Of a stretch of 54,730 nucleotides of DNA, positions 1 through 8,242 are shown piece by piece; the stretch's first letter is position 1, and each line of letters begins with the position of its first letter. Where the stretch lies: contig NZ_JAQGNQ010000022.1 of assembly GCF_028291745.1 (NCBI RefSeq), positions 1 through 54,730 of the forward strand, read 5' to 3'. Origin of the DNA: Ramlibacter sp. Its GTDB lineage: Bacteria; Pseudomonadota; Gammaproteobacteria; Burkholderiales; Burkholderiaceae_C. The notes under the pieces were generated by a model. The model worked only from the letters and a program-made list of their open reading frames with translations, did not search any database and was not told where the DNA came from. The position numbers and the translations under genes were made by a program.

Positions 1-291
1 CGAGATCGAGCCGATGCGAAACGAACCGGTGAGCCCGGCCGGATCGGCATCGCCGGCAAGCAGGCCTGTTTCGCCCACGATGCGCCGGGCCCGCGGCAGG
101 AGCGCGCGGCAGGCGATGGTGGGCACGACGGCGTGTCCGGCGCGCGAGAGCAGTTCCACGCCAAGGCTGCGCTCCAGCGCCTGGATGCGCTGGCTGACGG
201 CGGCGGAGGTGAGGCCTTCGGTGCGGGCGGCCGCGGCGATCGAGCCGCTTTCCACCACGGCGATCAGGCTTTTGAGGTAGCGCGTATCCAA
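1..291 (-). CDS. LysR-family transcriptional regulator, N-terminal part
   Basis: Leftward gene cut by the window edge; 97 residues are visible. They form the winged helix-turn-helix of a LysR regulator: Leu-Asp-Thr-Arg-Tyr-Leu at the start, then a SGSIAAAAR segment and a recognition helix with SAAVSQRIQALE, ending where the effector-binding domain begins (GSFRIGSIS). The start is a TTG at 291-289 with an AGGA ribosome site about eight bases upstream; no in-frame ATG fits the domain start. It is divergent from the VOC/dehydrogenase pair that begins at 396, so it probably controls that pair. The effector cannot be judged because the binding domain lies outside the window. Confidence 0.85.
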   Translation of the reverse strand, partial: MDTRYLKSLIAVVESGSIAAAARTEGLTSAAVSQRIQALERSLGVELLSRAGHAVVPTIACRALLPRARRIVGETGLLAGDADPAGLTGSFRIGSIS

Positions 292-304
292 AAGAATTCC
301 TGTC

Positions 305-326
305 GAAGCGCTTCAGAATTATATTC
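305..326. promoter_or_regulatory. Candidate LysR operator in the divergent intergenic region
   Basis: A perfect ten-base palindrome GAAGCGCTTC (305-314) is followed directly by GAAT-TAT-ATTC (316-326). Both dyads lie between the TTG-start LysR gene and the gene at 396, where an autoregulating LysR protein normally binds. Assignment to this regulator is inference. Confidence 0.4.
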
Positions 327-395
327 TTTCTCTTTTTGTTGCCGCGGCCTAGCATCGCCGGTCTCCACCGTATCCAGATTGCTTCGGAGGCCTCC

Positions 396-812
396 ATGCC
401 CGCTCTTTTCCACTTCGCGTACCACGTGCTCGATCTCGACGACTCCCGCGCCTTCTACTGCGGCGCGCTCGGCTGCATCGAGGGCCGCAGCACCAGCACG
501 TGGGTCGACATCGACTTCTTCGGCCACCAGCTCTCGCTGCATCTCGGCCAGCCCTTCGCCGTGACGAACACCGGCCGCGTGGCCGAACACTTCGTGCCGA
601 TGCCGCACCTGGGCGTGATCCTGCCGATGGACGAATGGAAGGCGCTCGCGGCGCGCCTGCAAGCGCGCGGCGACATCGCCTTCGACCTGGAGCCGCAGAT
701 CCGTTTTGCCGGCCAGCCCGGCGAACAGGCCACCATGTTCTTCCGCGACCCGAGTGGCAACCCGATCGAGGTGAAGGGCTTCAGCGAACTGACCGACGTC
801 TACGCGCAATGA
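396..812 (+). CDS. VOC-superfamily (glyoxalase/extradiol-dioxygenase fold) protein
   Basis: A 138-residue protein starting at ATG 396 behind a GGAGG ribosome site at 386-390. It is a single VOC module of paired beta-alpha-beta-beta-beta units. Candidate metal ligands are a His in HFAYHV near the N-terminus, a His in HLGVIL mid-protein, and the Glu in the C-terminal GNPIEVKG motif, which is the usual His/His/Glu position in this superfamily. The last codons overlap the next gene (ATGA), so the two are translationally coupled. VOC proteins include dioxygenases, lyases and resistance proteins; the sequence alone does not pick one. Soluble cytoplasmic protein. Confidence 0.8.
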   Translation: MPALFHFAYHVLDLDDSRAFYCGALGCIEGRSTSTWVDIDFFGHQLSLHLGQPFAVTNTGRVAEHFVPMPHLGVILPMDEWKALAARLQARGDIAFDLEPQIRFAGQPGEQATMFFRDPSGNPIEVKGFSELTDVYAQ

Positions 813-1753
813 GCGAGCCCATCGCTTTCGTTCCGCGCGCCGGCTTCGAGCAGGCCGACGCCTGGCTGGGCGCGCTGCGCCAGGCGATGCCCGGCGAAAC
901 CATCGTACCCGTCGGCGCCATGGGCGAAGCGCAGCGCCGTGCCGTCAAGGTCGCCATCGTCGCGAATCCCGATCCGCAGGACCTCGGCGCACTGCCGGGC
1001 CTGTGCTGGATCCACAGCGTGTGGGCGGGCGTGGAGCGCTTGGTGGCCGACCTGGGTGAGACCGACCTGAAGATCGTCCGCCTGGTCGATCCGCAGCTCG
1101 CCACGACCATGGCCGAAGCCGTGCTGGCCTGGACGCTCTACCTGCACCGCGATATGCCGGCCTATGCCCGGCAGCAGCGCGACGCGCTGTGGCACCCGCT
1201 GCCCTACCGGCGCCCCGGCGCCCGTACGGTCGGCCTCCTGGGGCTCGGCGCGCTGGGCGAAGCGGCGGCGGCGGTGCTGCGGGCCGCAGGCTTCCAGGTC
1301 CGCGGCTGGAGCCGACAGCGCAAGGCGATCGAGGGTGTCGAATGTTTTGCAGGCGTGCAGGAGCTCGATCTCCTGCTGGAGCGCTCCGACATCCTCGTCT
1401 GCCTGCTTCCGCTGACGCCGCAGACCACCGGCGTGCTCGACGCCGCCCGGCTGGCCCGGCTGCCCCGAGGCGCGCAGCTGATCAATTTCGCGCGCGGTCC
1501 CATCGTGGTGGAAGCGGCACTGAAGGACGCTCTCGATGCCGGGCATTTGCGCCACGCCGTGCTGGACGTCTTCAAGCGCGAACCGCTGAGCGCCGACGCC
1601 TGGGAATGGCGGCATCCCGCCGTGACCGTGCTGCCGCACATCTCCGCCCCGACCGACCGCGAGACCGCCGCGCAGATCGTCGCCGGCAACATCCGCCGCT
1701 GGCGCGCAAGCGGCGTGCTGCCGCCAACGGTCGACGCCAGGACCGGGTACTAG
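809..1753 (+). CDS. D-isomer-specific 2-hydroxyacid dehydrogenase (GhrA-like)
   Basis: A 314-residue NAD(P)-dependent dehydrogenase that would reduce a 2-oxo acid such as glyoxylate or hydroxypyruvate, or run in reverse on a 2-hydroxy acid. The cofactor fold shows the glycine motif GLLGLGALGEAAA near residue 145. The catalytic triad of the family is present: Arg in INFARGP, Glu in DVFKREPL and His in LPHISAP. The catalytic-domain halves flank the cofactor domain as in GhrA. It overlaps the VOC gene by four bases and ends just before a strong hairpin. The physiological substrate is not known; the neighbouring LysR gene suggests an inducible catabolic role. Confidence 0.88.
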   Translation: MSEPIAFVPRAGFEQADAWLGALRQAMPGETIVPVGAMGEAQRRAVKVAIVANPDPQDLGALPGLCWIHSVWAGVERLVADLGETDLKIVRLVDPQLATTMAEAVLAWTLYLHRDMPAYARQQRDALWHPLPYRRPGARTVGLLGLGALGEAAAAVLRAAGFQVRGWSRQRKAIEGVECFAGVQELDLLLERSDILVCLLPLTPQTTGVLDAARLARLPRGAQLINFARGPIVVEAALKDALDAGHLRHAVLDVFKREPLSADAWEWRHPAVTVLPHISAPTDRETAAQIVAGNIRRWRASGVLPPTVDARTGY

Positions 1754-1756
1754 ACA

Positions 1757-1789
1757 GTCCTCCAGCAACGTGCTTGTGCTGGAGGGGAC
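1757..1789. terminator. Bidirectional terminator hairpin between convergent genes
   Basis: A perfect nine-base stem CCTCCAGCA (1759-1767) / TGCTGGAGG (1777-1785) with a nine-base loop sits in the 42-base gap between the rightward dehydrogenase and the leftward amidase. There is no long T-run on either strand, so strength is uncertain. Confidence 0.6.
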
Positions 1790-1795
1790 GTCTGC

Positions 1796-3205
1796 TTATT
1801 GCTGCGGCCGGGTTTGCGCCAGCTCGGGCCGGCGCCAGTGGAAATCGGTGCGCTGCTGGAAGCCCTCGGCGATGGCGATCAGCTGCGCATCGCGGCCCCC
1901 AGCCGCGGCGATCTGCACGCCGATCGGCAGACCAGCGCTGTCGAAGCCAGCCGGCACCGAAACGCCGCACATGTCCAGCAGGTTCTGGATGCGCGTGTAG
2001 CGCACCGGCGGAACGCCGTGGTCCACGGAGGCGACCGGCCGGGCGGTGGTCATGGTGGTCGGCGTCACGAGCGCGTCGCTGCGTGACAGCAGCGCGCTGA
2101 ATTCCCGCTTCCACGCCTCGCGCTGCCGCATGGCGCGGACGTAGTCGACCGCCATCAGGCGCGAACCGGCGGCGATGCGGGGGCGCACCGAGCTGTCCAT
2201 CGCGGCCGCGGCGTCGGCGGCGAGTTCGCCGTGTTCGACGGCGGCTTCGGTGAGCATGATGGCGCTGGTGGTCTGCGCAAACGTGTCCAGCGGCCGCGGC
2301 ATCGCAACGACCGTCACGTGCGCACCGCCCTGCTCGAACACCTGCAGCGCGGACTCGTAGGCCGCCAGCACGTCGGGCGCAACGCCCTCCAGGTCGGGCG
2401 GACCGAGCCGCGCGAGCCGCAGGCCGGCGAAGGGCTGGGCGCCACTGGTGGCGGCTTGTGGCTGCAGCGAGCGGTCTTGCGCCAGCACAGCGTACAGCAG
2501 CGCCGCGTCCTGCGCCGCCCGGGCGAACACGCCGATGCTGTCCAGGGTGGTGCTCAGGGCCACCACGCCGGTGCTGTCGATGCGGCCCACCGTCGCCTTG
2601 AATCCGGTGATGCCGCAGAAGGCGGCGGGCACGCGCACCGAGCCGCCGGTGTCCGAGCCGATCGCCAGCGGCACCAGGCCGGCCGCGACCGCGACGGCCG
2701 ACCCGCTGCTGGAGCCGCCCGGCGTGCGGTGCGTGGCGTGGTCCCAGGGGTTGCGCGGCGTGCCCATGTGTTCGTTGGTGCCCCACGCGCCGAGCGCGAA
2801 CTGCACCATGTGGGTCTTGCCGACGATGATGGCGCCGGCGGCATGCAGCAGTTCCACGATGCGGGCGGAGCGCTGCGCGACTCGCTTGGCAAACAGCGGC
2901 GAGCCGTTGCTGGTCACCTTGCCGGCGATGTCCACCAGGTCCTTCACCGCGACCGGGATGCCATGCAGCGGGCCGAGCCGGTAGCCGGCGCGCATCATTC
3001 GATCGGCCGCTTCCGCCGCTGCGAGCGCCTCCCCTTCATAGACCTCGCTGAAGGCATGCAGGTAGGGGTCGTGCTCGCGGATGCGGGCCAGGCAGGCCGT
3101 CACGATGGCAACCGACGTGAGCTCGCCGCTGGCCAGCGCCCGCGACAACTCGGTCGCGCTGTCCAGGGAAATGTCGATGGCCGGCGGCAGGGGGGAGGAG
3201 GACAT
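1796..3205 (-). CDS. Amidase signature family hydrolase
   Basis: About 469 residues. It carries the amidase Ser-cisSer-Lys triad: Lys in VAVKDLVDIAG, the cis-Ser region PGGSSSGSA and the nucleophile region GSDTGGSVRVPAAFCG. It should hydrolyse a carboxamide or related C-N bond in the cytosol. The ATG at 3205 is chosen over an in-frame TTG at 3235: the TTG lies inside a promoter-like element that is duplicated upstream of the rraA-like gene, so translation should begin downstream of it. No clear ribosome site precedes the ATG. The gene is divergent from the LysR gene at 3302 and probably controlled by it. Substrate unknown. Confidence 0.88.
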   Translation of the reverse strand: MSSSPLPPAIDISLDSATELSRALASGELTSVAIVTACLARIREHDPYLHAFSEVYEGEALAAAEAADRMMRAGYRLGPLHGIPVAVKDLVDIAGKVTSNGSPLFAKRVAQRSARIVELLHAAGAIIVGKTHMVQFALGAWGTNEHMGTPRNPWDHATHRTPGGSSSGSAVAVAAGLVPLAIGSDTGGSVRVPAAFCGITGFKATVGRIDSTGVVALSTTLDSIGVFARAAQDAALLYAVLAQDRSLQPQAATSGAQPFAGLRLARLGPPDLEGVAPDVLAAYESALQVFEQGGAHVTVVAMPRPLDTFAQTTSAIMLTEAAVEHGELAADAAAAMDSSVRPRIAAGSRLMAVDYVRAMRQREAWKREFSALLSRSDALVTPTTMTTARPVASVDHGVPPVRYTRIQNLLDMCGVSVPAGFDSAGLPIGVQIAAAGGRDAQLIAIAEGFQQRTDFHWRRPELAQTRPQQ

Positions 3206-3231
3206 GGGCGATGGCTTCAAAGGAGGAGCTC

Positions 3232-3302
3232 CCAATTTATCGTTGCGCCTGACGGAAGAAAAACGAATTCTTCGACGGCTGGTTGATAGAATTTCTGGAT
3301 CA
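3232..3302 (-). promoter_or_regulatory. Promoter-operator of the amidase / LysR divergon (copy A)
   Basis: TGAT (3284-3287), eleven bases, ATCA (3299-3302): a T-N11-A LysR box, with its right arm overlapping the A of the LysR start codon, which suggests autorepression. Read leftward, the block 3245-3232 contains ATAAATTGG, a -10-like element. The block aligns without gaps to 6033-6103 upstream of the rraA-like gene. Its near edge is 79 bases before the amidase ATG. Confidence 0.65.
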
Positions 3303-4276
3303 TGCGGTTTACCCTAAGACAGATCGAGGCGTTCTACTGGACGGCCAAGCTCGGCAGCATCCACGGGGCGGCGAAGCACCTGAATTTCAGCCAGCCCGCC
3401 GTGTCCTCGCGCATCAAGGAACTGGAAGGCGCGCTGAACCTGGAACTGTTCTCGCGCAAGAAGCAGCGCATCGAGCTCACCGCGGCGGGCCGCAACGCCC
3501 TCGCCCACGCCGAGCGCGTGTTGAACGCGGGCAAGCAGTTCGAGCAGCTTGGCGTCTCCGCCGCGCCAGTGGAAGGCGTGCTGCGCCTCGGTTCGGACGA
3601 GTCGACCGCGATGGTGGCGTTGACCGAGGCCCTGACCCGGCTCAAACAGCGCCACCCCCGGTTGATCGTCGAACTGATCATCGACGTCGGCACCGTGCTG
3701 ACGGAGAAGCTGCGCAAGCGCGAGCTGGACATCGCGCTGCACACCAGTTCCGGCGCCGCATCGCACGTGATCGACGAACTGCTCGGGTGGGTGGAGTACC
3801 AGTGGGTTGCCTCGCGCGACATGGAGGTGCCGGAAGGCGTGTTCGTGCCGGCTGTCGCGGCCAGGCTGCCGATCGTGACCAACTCGCCGCCTTCGACGCT
3901 CAACGGCATCGTCCACAAGTGGCTGCACAGCGGCGGCCAGGATTTCGACGGCGTCAACTGCTGCAACTCGCTGTCGCTCATGCTGCGGCTGGTGCGGGCG
4001 CGCCACGCGGTCGCCGTGCTGCCGGTCGCGATCCTGCGCGAGCAACTCGCCGCCGGCGAGCTGCGGGTGCTGGCCGCGAAGCCGGAGCTTCCGCCCGCAC
4101 CCTACTACGCCTCGTATCTGAAGGAGCAGTACGGGCCTGGCATCGAGGTGATCATCGAGATCGTGCGATCGGTCCTGCAGGATTCGCGCTTCTTCACCCG
4201 GGTGGCTGAACCGCCCGCCCGGGCGCCCTCCCCAGCCCACGTGCTCAAGGAGAAGAGCGCGGCCGGCCCCTGCTGA
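3302..4276 (+). CDS. LysR-family transcriptional regulator
   Basis: A 324-residue regulator. The N-terminal winged helix contains LRQIEAFYWTAKLGSIHGAA and the recognition helix SQPAVSSRIKELE; the rest is a two-lobe periplasmic-binding-like effector domain. ATG 3302 matches the usual family start. An extra Pro/Ala/Lys-rich tail of about 25 residues follows the effector domain. It is divergent from an amidase and convergent with a Bug gene. A matching operator upstream of both the amidase and the rraA-bug pair makes it the best candidate regulator for all three genes; the inducer is probably the amide or its acid product. Activation versus repression cannot be told from sequence. Confidence 0.9.
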   Translation: MRFTLRQIEAFYWTAKLGSIHGAAKHLNFSQPAVSSRIKELEGALNLELFSRKKQRIELTAAGRNALAHAERVLNAGKQFEQLGVSAAPVEGVLRLGSDESTAMVALTEALTRLKQRHPRLIVELIIDVGTVLTEKLRKRELDIALHTSSGAASHVIDELLGWVEYQWVASRDMEVPEGVFVPAVAARLPIVTNSPPSTLNGIVHKWLHSGGQDFDGVNCCNSLSLMLRLVRARHAVAVLPVAILREQLAAGELRVLAAKPELPPAPYYASYLKEQYGPGIEVIIEIVRSVLQDSRFFTRVAEPPARAPSPAHVLKEKSAAGPC

Positions 4277-4298
4277 GGCGGTCCGCGCCGATGCGTGC

Positions 4299-5264
4299 TT
4301 ACTGCGGCTGAATGTTGGCCGCTTTGATGATCTTGGCGTACACGACGGCATCGCTGCGGATCGCATCCGAATAGTCCCTCGGCGTGCCGCCGATCGGGTC
4401 GAGGCTGAGTTCGGTGAGCTGTTTGCCGACCTCGCCGGCCAGCACCTTTTGAATTTCAGCATTGAGTTGGTCGACGATCGCCTTGGGCGTGGCGGCCGGT
4501 GCCAGCATGCCGATCCAGGTCACCGACTCATAACCGCTGACGCCAGCCTCGCTCACGGTCGGAAGGTCGGGCAAGAGGCTGGAGCGTTTCGCGCTCGTGA
4601 TCGCGAGTGCCTTGACCTTGCCCTGCTTGATGTAGGGCATGGCCGTCGGCGCGGTCTCGAACATTGCATCGATCTGGCCGCCCAGCAGGTCGGTCAAGGC
4701 GGGTGCCCCGCCCTTGTAAGGCACGTTCAGGATGTCGGCGCCGGTCATTAGTGCAAACTGCTGGGCCGCGATGTCCTGGCCGGTGCCGATGCCGGCGCTG
4801 CCGACCGACACCTTGCCCGGACGGGACTTCGCCAGGGCAATGAACGCCTTGACATTCGAGGCCTGCACGGACGGGTGCACGATCAGGATGTTCGGCTGGT
4901 TGACCAGGCGGATCACCGGCGCAAAATCCTTGGCCGGATCGAACGGGAGCTTCTTATAAAGATGGCTGTTGGCCACCAGCACGCCCGGCCCGGTGACCAG
5001 CAGCGTGTAGCCGTCCGGGGCGGACCTGGCCACCAGGTCGGCGCCGATATTGCCCGAGGCGCCCGGGCGGTTGTCGATGATGAAGGGCTGGCCGAGCGCA
5101 TCGCCCAGTTTTTTCCCCACCAGGCGCGCCACCATGTCGACGCTGCCGCCGGGCGAGAACGGGACGATGATCCTGACCGGCCTGGTCGGGTAGGTTTGTG
5201 CGGAGACGGCGGTCGCAGCGAGCAGCGACAGCAGGAGGAAGCTGCGACGAATCACGTGAGGCAT
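4299..5264 (-). CDS. Bug/TctC-type periplasmic tricarboxylate-type solute-binding protein
   Basis: 321 residues with a clear signal peptide: Arg-Arg, a Leu-rich core and cleavage near AVSAQ. Family landmarks follow in order: YPTRPVRIIVPFSPGG, an ENRP-like DNRPGASGNIG, PDGYTLL, FDPAKDFAPV and VPYKGGAPALTDLLGGQ. The length is normal for the family. It should bind a carboxylate or amide in the periplasm and hand it to a TctAB-type permease, but no permease gene is present here. It is the second gene of a leftward unit with the rraA-like gene 56 bases upstream, so the two probably act on the same compound. Confidence 0.92.
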   Translation of the reverse strand: MPHVIRRSFLLLSLLAATAVSAQTYPTRPVRIIVPFSPGGSVDMVARLVGKKLGDALGQPFIIDNRPGASGNIGADLVARSAPDGYTLLVTGPGVLVANSHLYKKLPFDPAKDFAPVIRLVNQPNILIVHPSVQASNVKAFIALAKSRPGKVSVGSAGIGTGQDIAAQQFALMTGADILNVPYKGGAPALTDLLGGQIDAMFETAPTAMPYIKQGKVKALAITSAKRSSLLPDLPTVSEAGVSGYESVTWIGMLAPAATPKAIVDQLNAEIQKVLAGEVGKQLTELSLDPIGGTPRDYSDAIRSDAVVYAKIIKAANIQPQ

Positions 5265-5320
5265 GGATGTTCCGGTAAGCGCTTGGACATGGGACAGGAA
5301 GCGTGGGACAGCAAGCGCGG

Positions 5321-5998
5321 TCAGCGCTTCCGTTGCTTCTCGATCGCGTCCATGATGATCCTGGTGGAGCCAAGGATGTCGGGGTACTTCTCGCCGGCGT
5401 CGATGCGCGCCAGGGTGAGCTTTTCGTCCTTGCTCATTTGCAATGCGCGCTGCACCGATTCCCTGATGTCCGCGGCAGGCATGACGAGCACGCCGTTCTC
5501 ATCGGCCAGGATGGCGTCGCCGGGGTTCACCGTCACGCCGCCGCAGCTCACCGGATTGCAGAACTCGCCGCCCAGGCCAAGCGTCTTGACGGTCACGGCG
5601 GACGTGCCGCGCGACCAGACCGGGACGTCGTACTGTCGCAGCTCGCCCAGGTCGGTCACCAAGCCGTCGACGATGATGCCCGCCACGCCCGCGGCGCGAG
5701 CCGCATAGGCCACTGCGCCGCCGATGCAGGCGATCGACATGTCGCCGCAGCGATCGATCACAAGCACGTCGCCGGGCCGCGCCTGGCCGATGGCGTAGTG
5801 AACCATTGCGCCATCCATGCCGGGCGCGCGCGCCGTGATGGCGGTGCCGGCGATGCGGCGATCCTGGAAATGGGCCTTGATCGCCGGGCTCATGAAGCCC
5901 GTGTAGCGGAAATGGCCGATGACGGCCGGCTCGGCCTGGACCAGCAGCGCGATCAGGTCGGCGTCGACGGGAGTGGGAAGCGGTTTGAGTTCGTACAT
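5321..5998 (-). CDS. RraA-like / HMG-aldolase-fold protein with altered catalytic motif
   Basis: 225 residues with the RraA fold. Class II 4-hydroxy-4-methyl-2-oxoglutarate aldolases carry G-X20-R-D-X2-E/D, in which Arg and Asp bind substrate and metal. Here the matching stretch ends VDGLVTDLGEL, so the Arg is Thr (codon ACC) while the Asp and Glu are kept. The protein has an early Met-Tyr-Glu-Leu start at ATG 5998. First gene of a two-gene unit with a Bug protein. It could be an aldolase or decarboxylase relative with altered chemistry, or a non-enzymatic paralogue; true RraA (RNase E inhibitor) is less likely in this catabolic context. Confidence 0.82.
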   Translation of the reverse strand: MYELKPLPTPVDADLIALLVQAEPAVIGHFRYTGFMSPAIKAHFQDRRIAGTAITARAPGMDGAMVHYAIGQARPGDVLVIDRCGDMSIACIGGAVAYAARAAGVAGIIVDGLVTDLGELRQYDVPVWSRGTSAVTVKTLGLGGEFCNPVSCGGVTVNPGDAILADENGVLVMPAADIRESVQRALQMSKDEKLTLARIDAGEKYPDILGSTRIIMDAIEKQRKR

Positions 5999-6032
5999 AC
6001 GGGGTGTGTTATCGGGTGAAGCAAGAACACGG

Positions 6033-6103
6033 CCAATCTATCGCCGCGCCCTGCGAACGAAAAGCCAGTTATCTTGATGCTGGTTGATCCAGTTCCTGGA
6101 TCA
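6033..6103 (-). promoter_or_regulatory. Promoter-operator of rraA-bug (copy B)
   Basis: A perfect inverted repeat TGATCCAG (6085-6092) / CTGGATCA (6096-6103) with a three-base spacer, which is also a TGAT-N11-ATCA LysR box. The surrounding 77 bases align without gaps to 3232-3308, with about 54 identities by hand count. The operator edge is 87 bases before the rraA-like ATG (79 in copy A). The right arm runs over the stop codon of the small gene at 6101. Confidence 0.68.
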
Positions 6104-6295
6104 GGCGGTCCGTGGACTGAAGACGTGCGCCGGCTCCGTCTCAGGAGGCACCTCTGCCGCCATCTTGAGCAACAACTCGCGCTGACGCGCGAAGGTGCGC
6201 TCCAGAAAGGGAAGGTCCGTTGCCGGAACCGGAATGCCGAGGCGGTCGAGCACCGCCTGCGCCGGTTGGAGCTCGTGCTCGCGATCGCTCGCCAT
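6101..6295 (-). CDS. Small AtzG/GatC-like (DUF4089-type) protein
   Basis: A 64-residue protein, ATG 6295 behind GAGG, just after the Bug stop codon at 6304; a TTG at 6307 would overlap that stop. The pattern is an N-terminal helix, LGIPVP, a second helix with FARQRELLLKM, then a tail with EPAHVF-S-P. This resembles AtzG-like proteins, small GatC-type partners of amidases such as 1-carboxybiuret hydrolase, which often end in EPAPVF-x-P. It is the last gene of an operon that contains an amidase three genes upstream. The assignment comes from pattern memory and is moderate. Confidence 0.5.
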   Translation of the reverse strand: MASDREHELQPAQAVLDRLGIPVPATDLPFLERTFARQRELLLKMAAEVPPETEPAHVFSPRTA

Positions 6296-6303
6296 GGCCT
6301 GCC

Positions 6304-7287
6304 TCAATCCAGTTGCAGGTTGGCCTTCCTGGCCACTTCCCGAAACCGCACGAGTTCGGCCGCGAGGAGCTTGGCATGGGCGGCGGGGCTGCGCTGGTCC
6401 GCAGGGAACGGTTCGGTACCGAGCTCAGCGAAGCGCTTCTGCACCACCGGGTCGGCCAGGGCCACCTGCAGCGCCTCGTTCACTTGCTTGATCACGTTCG
6501 GGGGCGTGCCTTTTGGCGCATAGAGCCCGTGCCAGACCGAGACGTCGACCTGCGGGATGCCCAGTTCACGGGTGGTCGGCACGTCCGGCAGGTAGGCGCT
6601 GCGCTTGGGGGATGTGATGGCGTAGACCTTGATCTTCTTCGCGGCGATCTGAGGCAGTGCGTTGGTCGTCTGGTCGCACAGCACGTCGGAGTTACCGGCG
6701 ATCACATCCTGCAGTGCCTGGCTGGTGCTCTTGTACGGAATCAGGTTGGGATGGGCGTTCAGCGCCTCCGACAGCATGATCGCGCACAGGTGCGAGCCGG
6801 TGCCCACGCCGGCGTTGGCCAGCGAGATCTTGTCGCCTTCGGATTTGAGCCGCGCAAACAGTTGCCTGGCGTCGGGCGCCTTGAAGTTGTTGTTGGTCGT
6901 GATCACATAGGGCCCGTTGTTGATCAGGCCGATCGGCACGAACGCCGTCGCGGTGTCGTAGCTCAAATTCTTGTACAGCGCGGCGGAGAGCGCGATCGTG
7001 GTGTGGATCATCAGCGTGTAGCCGTCCGCCGCTGCGCGAGCGGCGCGCGCCGCAGCGATCGTGCCGCTCGCGCCGGGCACGTTCTCCATCACCAGGGGCT
7101 GATGCAGCTTCTCGGACATTTTTTGCCCGACCAGGCGGGCGACGGTGTCGGTGGCGCTGCCGGCCGGAAAGGGCACGATCATGGTGATCGCACGGGTTGG
7201 GTAGGACTGCGCGCTCGCCTGGAACGACATCGCCGCGCAGGCGATGAGGCCCAGGGTTTTGATCTGCTGGTGGAGAGACTGCTTCAT
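6304..7287 (-). CDS. Bug/TctC-type periplasmic solute-binding protein
   Basis: 327 residues. ATG 7287 has an AAGGA site about eight bases upstream and opens a typical signal peptide (Lys, then LGLIACAAMSFQASAQ); a longer in-frame start at 7317 lacks these features. Mature-protein landmarks include YPTRAITMIVPFPAGS, NVPGASGTIAAARAAR and ADGYTLM. It lies between a PuuE-like deacetylase gene, 33 bases upstream, and the small AtzG-like gene, so it probably imports the amide or ureide that this operon degrades. No TctA or TctB partner is encoded nearby. Confidence 0.92.
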   Translation of the reverse strand: MKQSLHQQIKTLGLIACAAMSFQASAQSYPTRAITMIVPFPAGSATDTVARLVGQKMSEKLHQPLVMENVPGASGTIAAARAARAAADGYTLMIHTTIALSAALYKNLSYDTATAFVPIGLINNGPYVITTNNNFKAPDARQLFARLKSEGDKISLANAGVGTGSHLCAIMLSEALNAHPNLIPYKSTSQALQDVIAGNSDVLCDQTTNALPQIAAKKIKVYAITSPKRSAYLPDVPTTRELGIPQVDVSVWHGLYAPKGTPPNVIKQVNEALQVALADPVVQKRFAELGTEPFPADQRSPAAHAKLLAAELVRFREVARKANLQLD

Positions 7288-7320
7288 GGGGCGGTTCCTT
7301 GGATTTGTGGACGGCACGGC

Positions 7321-8214
7321 TTAACGCGGAAGCGGCGAAGGCGCAGGTTGCTGGGCGGCGAACCAGTCGTGGATCTGGTCGCCGTTCCAGAACACCACGC
7401 CTTCCCGCGACGCGAAGAGATCCAGCATCTGTTCGAAATACTTGATGCGGTGGGCAGCGCCGGAAACGTACGGGTGCACTCCGAACGCCATCACGCGCAC
7501 GGAGTTGGCGCTTTCCTCGTAAAGGCGGTCGAACGCGTCGCTCGCGCGTTTGAGGAGCGCGTCCGACTCATGCTGGCCGCTGACCATCACCGTGATGTCG
7601 TTGATCTCCACCGTGTAAGGAATGGACACCAGCGGGCGCGTGGCAGTCTTCGCCCAGAACGGCTGGTCGTCGAGAATCCAGTCACCGAACCAGTCGAGTC
7701 CGGCTGCGGCGACGTGATCGAGGGTTTCGAGCGTCTGCGTGCGTCCAGGGCCGAGCCAGCCACGCGGCCTCTTGCCGAGGAATCGTGCAAGTACGTCCAG
7801 CGAGTGGCGGATCATCGCGGGCTGGTCTTCCACCTTGTGGATCGACATCTGCACGTAGCAGTGCGCCATGAACTCCCAGCCGGCATCGCGCGCGGCCTCG
7901 GGCACGAGAGGCAGGGTCTCGCACACCTTGGCATTGATGGACAAGGTCGGCTTGATACCACGCTTTTCGAAGGCGTCCAGCAGCCGCCAGAACCCCACAC
8001 GCATTCCGTATTCGTGCCAGGTCCAGTTCGGCATGTCGGGCACGGCGCCTGAAATTCCGCCCGGCGGGGGCGATGCGTGGCGCGGCATCGGGCGATCGAT
8101 CTCCCATTCCTCGATGTTCACCACGGGCCAGATGATCAGCCGGGTGCCGTCTTTGCTGCGCAGCGGCGGGCGCTTGAACGGGGATGAGTATTCGAATCGT
8201 TCGCGGGGATGCAT
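7321..8214 (-). CDS. Polysaccharide-deacetylase-fold (PuuE-like) amidohydrolase
   Basis: 297 residues, ATG 8214 with an AAGGA ribosome site. It belongs to the NodB/carbohydrate esterase 4 fold, but the WHEYGMRVGFWRLLDAFEKRGIKP-type segment (near residues 65-90) is the signature of the PuuE/allantoinase-like branch, which acts on cyclic amides and ureides more often than on polysaccharides. There is no signal peptide, so it is cytoplasmic. The gene follows the amidase by 28 bases. Two hydrolases acting in series on an imported nitrogenous compound is the simplest reading; the compound is unknown. Confidence 0.85.
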   Translation of the reverse strand: MHPRERFEYSSPFKRPPLRSKDGTRLIIWPVVNIEEWEIDRPMPRHASPPPGGISGAVPDMPNWTWHEYGMRVGFWRLLDAFEKRGIKPTLSINAKVCETLPLVPEAARDAGWEFMAHCYVQMSIHKVEDQPAMIRHSLDVLARFLGKRPRGWLGPGRTQTLETLDHVAAAGLDWFGDWILDDQPFWAKTATRPLVSIPYTVEINDITVMVSGQHESDALLKRASDAFDRLYEESANSVRVMAFGVHPYVSGAAHRIKYFEQMLDLFASREGVVFWNGDQIHDWFAAQQPAPSPLPR

Positions 8215-8242
8215 GAGAAGGTCCTTGTTGCGTGCCGAGGGG

